DNA from: Alphaproteobacteria bacterium
GTDB lineage: Bacteria; Pseudomonadota; Alphaproteobacteria; Sphingomonadales; Sphingomonadaceae
Reading direction: 5' to 3'
DNA length: 64,000 nt
Assembly: GCA_030426245.1 (NCBI GenBank)
Contig: JAUHYZ010000003.1
Coordinates: 1 to 64,000, forward strand
Part shown: positions 58,454 to 64,000 of the stretch, in pieces
Numbering within the stretch: position 1 is the stretch's first letter
Layout: each line of letters begins with the position of its first letter
Position numbers and translations under genes: made by a program
The notes under the pieces: generated by a model
Databases searched by the model: none
Told to the model about the DNA's origin: nothing
The model's input: only the letters and a program-made list of their open reading frames with translations

Positions 58454-59356
58454 TCAGGTTTCGGCGGCCGCGCCCAGCAGCATGGCAATTCCGCCCACGA
58501 CCAGAACGATTCCCGACCATTCGCGCAGGCTGAGCGACTTGCCCGAAACACGCCGGTTGATCAGCGCCGCCATCGGCATTTCCACCAGACCCAGCGTGCG
58601 GACATTGGCCGCGGCCGTCAGCGCGAACCCGGTGAACCAGAACAGCGTTGCCAGAAAGCCGGTAAAACCTGCCGCTAGGCTGGGCTTCCATGCCCGGAAG
58701 GTCGCCCCGATCACCTGCCGATCGGTGAACCACAGCCACCCCAGCAGCAGCGCGGTCTGGATAGTCAGAACGCAGGTCATGTTGTGGAGCGCCGCCAGCC
58801 AGGCGGAAATATCGCCCAGCTCCAGGATTGCCGCGCGGAATGCCAGCGCGGACAGGCCGAACAATATTCCGCCGCCGACTCCCAGCGTCAGCGGCCCGGC
58901 CGCCAGCTTGAAGCCCGCCGCCCCTTTTTGCGCCGGCAGCGCCGCCCAGACGACGCCCGCCGTGGCCATCAGAATTCCGGCCCAGGCCAGCAGCGGAAGT
59001 TGGTCGCCCAGCAGCCACCAGCCGCCCAGCGCGATCAGGATCGGCTCCGTCTTGATATACGCATAGGCGACGGCAAAGCCGCGCAGATGCATGGCCTTGA
59101 GCATCAGCGCCGTACCGCCGATCTGGGCCACGGCGCCAAGAAACGCCCAGCCCAGCATGGCCAGCGGATAGCCGGGCGAAACCGCATCGGTGAAGATCAT
59201 CGCCATTGCATAGGCGGCCAGCGCGAAAGGCAGCGCGAACAGGAACCGCACCAGCGTGGCGCCCAGCGTGCCGACAGTGCCGGTCAGCCCCGATTGCAGG
59301 GCGTTGCGCAAGAGCTGCGCCACGGCAGCACCAATGGTTACGGGTACCCAGAGCAT
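58454..59356 (-). CDS. DMT/EamA family transporter
   Basis: A 300-aa inner-membrane protein with about ten helices in two EamA halves. The first half ends near LRGFAVAYAYIKTEPILIALGGWWLLG; the second ends with LVEMPMAALINRRVSGKSLSLREWSGIVLVVGG, where MAALINRRVSGK recalls the usual NPV/EPV-type turn. The substrate is unknown. It is a single gene with 84 bp before the cobT stop. Confidence 0.87.
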   Translation of the reverse strand: MLWVPVTIGAAVAQLLRNALQSGLTGTVGTLGATLVRFLFALPFALAAYAMAMIFTDAVSPGYPLAMLGWAFLGAVAQIGGTALMLKAMHLRGFAVAYAYIKTEPILIALGGWWLLGDQLPLLAWAGILMATAGVVWAALPAQKGAAGFKLAAGPLTLGVGGGILFGLSALAFRAAILELGDISAWLAALHNMTCVLTIQTALLLGWLWFTDRQVIGATFRAWKPSLAAGFTGFLATLFWFTGFALTAAANVRTLGLVEMPMAALINRRVSGKSLSLREWSGIVLVVGGIAMLLGAAAET

Positions 59357-59440
59357 GACGGGGCGAAGCTATCGCCCTATCGCGCGGCAAGGTCCACCAA
59401 GGACGGCTTGCGCCGGCCCCAGCTTTTCTTGCACCTCTGC

Positions 59441-61258
59441 TCAGTCCACTTCGAAAAGACCGGCGAGCTGCTCGATAATCGTGCCGCCAAGCTGTTCGAC
59501 ATCCATGATCGTCACGGCCCGCCGGTAATAGCGGTTCACGTCGTGGCCGATGCCGATGGCGACGAGCTGGACCGGGCTCTGCTTCTCGATCCAGTCGATC
59601 ACCTTGCGCAGATGCTGTTCCAGATAGCCCGCCGTGTTCACGCTGAGCGTGGAATCGTCCACCGGCGCACCGTCGGAAATCACCATCAGGATGCGGCGAT
59701 CCTCCGACCGGGCGAGCAGCCTGCTATGCGCCCAGAGCAGCGCCTCGCCGTCGATATTCTCCTTCAGCAGGCCTTCGCGCATCATCAGGCCGAGATTCCT
59801 GCGCGCGCGGCGCATCGGCTCATCGGCCTTCTTGTAGATAATGTGCCTGAGATCGTTGAGCCGCCCGGGATTCGGCGGCTTGCCCCCGGATAGCCATTTC
59901 TCCCGGCTCTGGCCGCCCTTCCAAGCCCGTGTAGTGAAGCCCAGAATCTCCACCTTCACGCCGCAGCGTTCCAGCGTGCGCGCCAGAATATCCGCGCTGA
60001 TCGCCGCGATCGAAATCGGCCGCCCGCGCATCGATCCGGAATTGTCGATCAGCAGCGTGACGACCGTATCCTTGAACTCGATATCCTGTTCGACCTTGTA
60101 GGACAGCGAATGGCCCGGGCTGACGACCACGCGGGCCAGCCTGGCAGCATCCAGCAAGCCTTCTTCCTGGTCGAAATCCCAGCTGCGGTTCTGCTGCGCC
60201 ATCAGCCGTCGCTGCAACCGGTTGGCCAGCTTGGTGACGATGCCCTGCAGCCCGGTCAGCTGGCTGTCGAGATAGGCGCGCAGGCGGGCCAACTCGTCCT
60301 CGTCGCACAGTTCCTGCGCTTCGGTGACTTCGTCGAACTCCTCGGTGAAGACCTTGTAATCGAAAGTGGAAGGGTCGTCGGTCCAGGGGCGGTTCGGGCG
60401 GACCGGCATCATGCCTTCTTCGCCGTCATCCCCGATATCGCCTTCATTCAGCTCTTCTTCGTGGCCGAGATCCTCATCGCTATCGCTGTCGCTGTCCCCC
60501 TCGCCGCCTTCGCTGGCGACTTCCTGGGTCTCTTCCTGCTCGCTGCCTTCCTGCTCGTCTTCGCCGTCGTCCTGTTCGTCCTGGCCTTCTTCTTCCTCGC
60601 CGCCTTCATCAGCCGGCTGGTCCAGTTCCTCGCCGCGCGTCAGTTCCAGATGCTGCAGCATGTCGAGCGAGAGCGACTGGAACGCCTTCTGATCGTCGAT
60701 CGATAGCGCCAGCCGTTCGAAATCGTCGCCGGTCCGGCTTTCCACGAATTCGCGGACCATCTCCACCCCGCCGCGCGCGGCATCGGGAATCGGCTGGCCG
60801 GTCAGCTTTTCGCGCAGCATCAAAGCCAGCGCGGTCTGCATCGGCACGTCTTCGGCGCTTTCCGCGCGCGTAATCGGATCGGAGGCGATCTTCACATCCA
60901 GCGATGCCGCCAGATTGCGGCGCATGCCGTCATAATTGTTTTCGCCCAGCGCCTCGTACCGCACCGCCTCCACTGCGTCGTAACAGGCACGCGCGCTCGG
61001 CTCGTCTGGCGCATTGCGCGAATGCAGCCGATCGTTGTGATGGCGCAGGCGCAGCGCGAAACTGTCGGCAAAGCCGCGCGCTTCCATCGCCTGTTCCACC
61101 GGCAGAATGCGCCCGGGCATGGGCACGCGCAGGGAATCGCCCTGCGCCGTTGGCGCGTCCGCCGTCCAGGTCACTTCAAGCTCCGGCTCGCGCGCGATGG
61201 CCCGCGCCGTGCCGGTCAGCGCCTGTTTGAAACGGTCGAGAGGGGATTCGTCTGCCAA
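59441..61258 (-). CDS. cobT: CobT-type cobaltochelatase subunit
   Basis: A 605-aa protein. The N-terminal domain resembles CobT, and the middle (about 215-285) is strongly acidic ([20 protein letters not shown]). The C-terminal von Willebrand A domain has [25 protein letters not shown]. It works with the AAA+ CobS and the large CobN to insert cobalt in aerobic B12 synthesis. No cobS or cobN is in the window, although in many alphaproteobacteria cobST sit apart from the cob operon. It starts at TTG. Confidence 0.92.
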   Translation of the reverse strand: MADESPLDRFKQALTGTARAIAREPELEVTWTADAPTAQGDSLRVPMPGRILPVEQAMEARGFADSFALRLRHHNDRLHSRNAPDEPSARACYDAVEAVRYEALGENNYDGMRRNLAASLDVKIASDPITRAESAEDVPMQTALALMLREKLTGQPIPDAARGGVEMVREFVESRTGDDFERLALSIDDQKAFQSLSLDMLQHLELTRGEELDQPADEGGEEEEGQDEQDDGEDEQEGSEQEETQEVASEGGEGDSDSDSDEDLGHEEELNEGDIGDDGEEGMMPVRPNRPWTDDPSTFDYKVFTEEFDEVTEAQELCDEDELARLRAYLDSQLTGLQGIVTKLANRLQRRLMAQQNRSWDFDQEEGLLDAARLARVVVSPGHSLSYKVEQDIEFKDTVVTLLIDNSGSMRGRPISIAAISADILARTLERCGVKVEILGFTTRAWKGGQSREKWLSGGKPPNPGRLNDLRHIIYKKADEPMRRARRNLGLMMREGLLKENIDGEALLWAHSRLLARSEDRRILMVISDGAPVDDSTLSVNTAGYLEQHLRKVIDWIEKQSPVQLVAIGIGHDVNRYYRRAVTIMDVEQLGGTIIEQLAGLFEVD

Positions 61259-61295
61259 GATTACTCTATAAGTCTGCTTGCGGCCCTGCGGCCTG

Positions 61296-61952
61296 TTACT
61301 TCAGAATTGCCTGCCCGGTCTTTTGCCAATCGGCAAGGAAACCTTCGATCCCCTTATCCGTGAGCACATGCTTGAACAGCCCGCGAATGACGGCCGGCGG
61401 CATGGTGGCAACATCGGCACCGATCCGCGCGCTTTCAAGCACATGGACCGGGTGGCGAATGCTCGCGGCAAGGATTTCGGTCGAGAAATCGTAATTGTCG
61501 TAGATCAGGCGAATGTCCTCGATCAGTTCCATCCCGTCGAAGCCATTATCGTCATGCCGGCCGATAAAGGGAGAGATGAAGGTCGCGCCCGCCTTGGCCG
61601 CCAGCAGCGCCTGATTGGCGGAAAAGCACAGGGTGACATTCACCATCGTGCCTTCGCCGGTCAGCGCCTTGCAGGTCTTCAGCCCGTCGATCGTCAGTGG
61701 CACCTTGATGCAGACATTGTCCGCGATCTTGCGCAACACGTCCGCCTCTTTCAGCATCGTCTCGTGATCCAGCGCGACCACTTCGGCACTGACCGGACCA
61801 TCCACCATGCCGCAGATTTCCTTGGTCACTTCCATGAAGTCGCGGCCCGATTTCGCTATCAGGCTGGGATTGGTGGTGACACCGTCCAGCAGGCCGGTGG
61901 CGGCCAGATCCTGGATTTCGGCGGTGTCGGCAGTATCGACGAAGAACTTCAT
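61296..61952 (-). CDS. fsa: fructose-6-phosphate aldolase / transaldolase-like
   Basis: A 218-aa TIM-barrel enzyme of the small transaldolase class. The motifs are [27 protein letters not shown] and the Schiff-base Lys83 in VCIKVPLT. The late [25 protein letters not shown] completes the family pattern. It may be a transaldolase rather than an aldolase. It lies 37 bp upstream of cobT on the same strand, but the two have no known link. GAGGA precedes the ATG. Confidence 0.92.
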   Translation of the reverse strand: MKFFVDTADTAEIQDLAATGLLDGVTTNPSLIAKSGRDFMEVTKEICGMVDGPVSAEVVALDHETMLKEADVLRKIADNVCIKVPLTIDGLKTCKALTGEGTMVNVTLCFSANQALLAAKAGATFISPFIGRHDDNGFDGMELIEDIRLIYDNYDFSTEILAASIRHPVHVLESARIGADVATMPPAVIRGLFKHVLTDKGIEGFLADWQKTGQAILK

Positions 61953-62061
61953 AATGCATCCTCAGGCACGGATATTGGGATTCGAATCCGCTATATGCGC
62001 CCACACGCAGCGAAGCCACCCCGTGGCCGCTTCTCCAACCGCGCGCGAGCCGGTCCCGAGA

Positions 62062-62757
62062 TCACAGCGTCCCCAGAACCGCCGTCAGCACCGGATCGTT
62101 GGTAGAAGCGGGATCGTCGCGTATGTCGACCTCCTGGCGGCCGATCTCGCCCCAGATTGCATCGTCCACGTCCTCTGCAAAGTCGCGGGTCAGCGCGGAA
62201 ACGTCCACACCGGTCAGACCGCTCAGCAATTCGCCCACCAGCGGCTCCTGAGAGACGCGCAGCGCATTGCCCAGCTCCGGCACCATCAGTTCCACCAGGC
62301 TGCCCGCCATCGCGCTGCGCAGGAAAGACGTGGCAGCCGTGGGCTCGCCATTCAGGATCGCCAGTGCGTTGTCGATCCCGATGGTGCGCACCGTATCGGC
62401 CACGATCGGCGCGGCACGCTCCGCCCCGTCGGCGGCGATATTGTTGAAGGCGCGCTGCAGCCGGTCCTTGAACACCACGGACGTCAGAATTCCGGCGATC
62501 ACGCCGCCGCGCGAACCGAGCAGATCGGGCAGGTCGAGCCGGGCGAGCTGATTGTCCCAGAAGCCGTTGGGCGCGAGCAAGGAGGCGAAGGCCCGTTCGG
62601 AAGAAAGTTGCAACAGGCGGCGCACCGCCTCCACCAGACTGTATCCGCCGAAGCTGGAACAGGCGGGCAGTGCCAGCAGGGCGGCCGTACCCGTGCCGGC
62701 CAGGAAGGTCCGCCGCGAAGTGAGCGATCCGCCCGCACCCATATTTTCACCGATCAT
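62062..62757 (-). CDS. DUF4197 domain-containing lipoprotein
   Basis: A 231-aa protein. The N-terminus has a twin-arginine-like SRRTFLAGTGTAALLALPAC ending in a possible lipobox Cys, so it may be a Tat-exported lipoprotein. DUF4197 follows: SLVEAVRRLLQLSSERAFASL, FKDRLQRAFNNIAADGAERAAP, and VDVSALTRDFAEDVDDAIWGEIGRQEVDIR. The function is unknown. It is divergent from priA, with 64 bp between. Confidence 0.87.
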   Translation of the reverse strand: MIGENMGAGGSLTSRRTFLAGTGTAALLALPACSSFGGYSLVEAVRRLLQLSSERAFASLLAPNGFWDNQLARLDLPDLLGSRGGVIAGILTSVVFKDRLQRAFNNIAADGAERAAPIVADTVRTIGIDNALAILNGEPTAATSFLRSAMAGSLVELMVPELGNALRVSQEPLVGELLSGLTGVDVSALTRDFAEDVDDAIWGEIGRQEVDIRDDPASTNDPVLTAVLGTL

Positions 62758-62821
62758 GCCAACTCCCTTTCCTCTGCGACTTGCCGCGCATGGCTGCGGC
62801 GACCATTAAAGCGGCACTATC

Positions 62822-64000
62822 ATGAACCGCATCAGACTCCTCCACTTCAATTCAGCACTGGGTCCGCTGGACTACCGCGTGCCGGAGGGGACGGACGTTC
62901 CCCCTGGCACTGTCGTCGCCGCGCCGCTGGGCCCACGCCAGATCATCGGCATCGTGTGGGAAAAGGAACGCCTCCCGGCCGATGAAGTGCCCGATGCCAA
63001 GCTGCGGCCGATTGTCGGGCGGCTGCCCGTGCCCCCGCTCAAGGCCGAGCTCAGGCGCCTGATCGAATGGACGGCGGATTATTACTGCGCCCATCCCGCC
63101 GCCGTTGCGCGCATGGTGCTTTCCAGCGGCGGTGCGCTGAAAGGCCCGGCAACCATGGTGGAATACCGGCTATCGGGCATCGAACCGGAACGGGTGACCC
63201 CGCAGCGCGCGGTCGCGCTCGATTCGCTTCAGGGGGAACAGGCCACGATCCGCGAGCTGGCCGATCTCGCGGGCGTTTCGGAAGGCGTGCTGCGCGGCCT
63301 GGTCAATTGCGGCGCGCTGGAACCGGTCGAGGTCGATTGCGACCGCCCCTTCCCCCGCGCCCAAGCGGATTTCGCCGAACCCGAACTGAGCGCGGAGCAG
63401 CAGGAAGCCGCCGACAGATTCGCTGGCGCCGTGAAGGAAGGCGGCTTTGCGCCCTTCCTGCTCGACGGGGTGACCGGATCGGGCAAGACGGAAACCTATT
63501 TCGAGGCGATCGCTCAGTCGCTCAGGAATGATCAGCAGACGCTCGTCCTGCTGCCCGAGATTGCGCTGACCGAGGCTTTCCTGCGCCGTTTCGAGGATCG
63601 CTTCGGCGTGCCGCCCGTCACCTGGCACAGCTCGCTCAAATCCACCGAGCGCCGCCGCGCGTGGCGCGCCATTGCCAGCGGCGAGGCGCAGGTTGTGGTG
63701 GGCGCGCGCTCCGCCCTGTTTCTGCCCTATGCCCGGCTGGGCCTGATCGTGGTGGACGAAGCTCATGAGATCTCCTTCAAGCAAGGCGAAGGGGTGCGCT
63801 ACAATGCGCGCGATGTGGCGGTGATGCGCGCCCGGTTCGAGAAGATTCCGGTGATCCTGGCCAGCGCCACGCCCGCGCTGGAAAGCCTGCAAATGGCCGA
63901 AAGCGGAATCTACGAGAAAATCGACCTGCCCAACCGCTTCGGCGGCGCGACCCTGCCCGAAATCGGCACGATCGATCTGACGAAGGAACCGCCCGAACGC
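62822..64000 (+). CDS. priA: primosomal protein N' (PriA), 5' part
   Basis: The gene runs off the right edge after 393 codons without a stop. MNRIRLLHFNSALGPLDYRV is the start of the 3'-binding domain. The helicase core shows Walker A LDGVTGSGKTETYFEAI (about 214-230) and DEAHEISFKQGEGVRYN (about 312). ASATPALESLQMA is motif III. PriA reloads the replicative helicase at stalled forks. The zinc-binding and C-terminal parts lie outside the window. Confidence 0.96.
   Translation, partial: MNRIRLLHFNSALGPLDYRVPEGTDVPPGTVVAAPLGPRQIIGIVWEKERLPADEVPDAKLRPIVGRLPVPPLKAELRRLIEWTADYYCAHPAAVARMVLSSGGALKGPATMVEYRLSGIEPERVTPQRAVALDSLQGEQATIRELADLAGVSEGVLRGLVNCGALEPVEVDCDRPFPRAQADFAEPELSAEQQEAADRFAGAVKEGGFAPFLLDGVTGSGKTETYFEAIAQSLRNDQQTLVLLPEIALTEAFLRRFEDRFGVPPVTWHSSLKSTERRRAWRAIASGEAQVVVGARSALFLPYARLGLIVVDEAHEISFKQGEGVRYNARDVAVMRARFEKIPVILASATPALESLQMAESGIYEKIDLPNRFGGATLPEIGTIDLTKEPPER

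Overview
The window is a 64 kb chromosomal segment of high GC (roughly 60-64% by eye) from an alphaproteobacterium. I infer Sphingomonadales, probably Erythrobacteraceae. The basis is family content and motifs: a complex I NDUFS4-type accessory subunit, DUF6456, UrcA and SciP-like proteins, the gene order rpmF-plsX-fabH-ihfA-merR, class I LysS, CobT, an alphaproteobacterial SOS box, and a REP-type inverted repeat (core TCGACA.GCTCAG.ACGAACG) that I associate with sphingomonads. No rRNA, IS element, CRISPR array or intact prophage was seen.

Layout. 1-6.4 kb: ybaB-dnaX (reverse), a DUF4188 gene, SRP RNA, a complex I subunit, hrpB (carrying a REP-like palindrome inside its reading frame) and a polyprenyl diphosphate synthase. 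6.5-12.4 kb: chorismate mutase, a lipoprotein, a BASS transporter, an Arg-rich lipoprotein, a two-component system with a PepSY protein, and a SIMPL protein. 12.5-19.5 kb: an Uup-type ABC-F protein coupled to a uracil-DNA glycosylase, a DUF202 protein, a divergent DUF6456/XRE pair with repeated operator-like sequences, and yajC-secD-secF. 19.7-25.4 kb: tRNA-Pro(GGG), a GFA protein, a solitary GTA-type holin, SDR, fasciclin, RodZ-like HTH, DUF2189 and BON proteins, and aroQ. 25.4-31.5 kb: accB-accC, a second GFA with an Lrp regulator, a degenerate histidine kinase next to a polysaccharide deacetylase, and two tRNAs. 31.5-43 kb: two small proteins, infA, ettA-acyP, a ClC channel, an RcnB-like protein, a prolyl hydroxylase, lysS, mscS, a TM2 protein and a long low-complexity membrane protein. 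43-50 kb: a DinG-like helicase behind an SOS box, sixA, and rpmF-plsX-fabH-ihfA-merR (reverse). 50-55 kb: metallohydrolase, TauD-like dioxygenase, a SciP-like regulator behind a CtrA half-site, an NTF2-like protein, an S24 repressor divergent from two tiny genes with palindromic operators, a degenerate tandem repeat, a short XRE regulator and UrcA. 55-64 kb: hydroxyacid dehydrogenase-cysS, nitroreductase, DMT transporter, cobT, fsa, DUF4197, and priA running off the edge.

How it works together. Most of the window is core information processing (replication, translation, protein export) and lipid or cofactor metabolism. The candidates for something unusual are regulatory or small: the S24 repressor module, the DUF6456/XRE intergenic region, the lone holin with a promoter-overlapping inverted repeat, the degenerate kinase, and the REP element fixed inside hrpB. 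I did not find a multi-gene system that I would call clearly undescribed.
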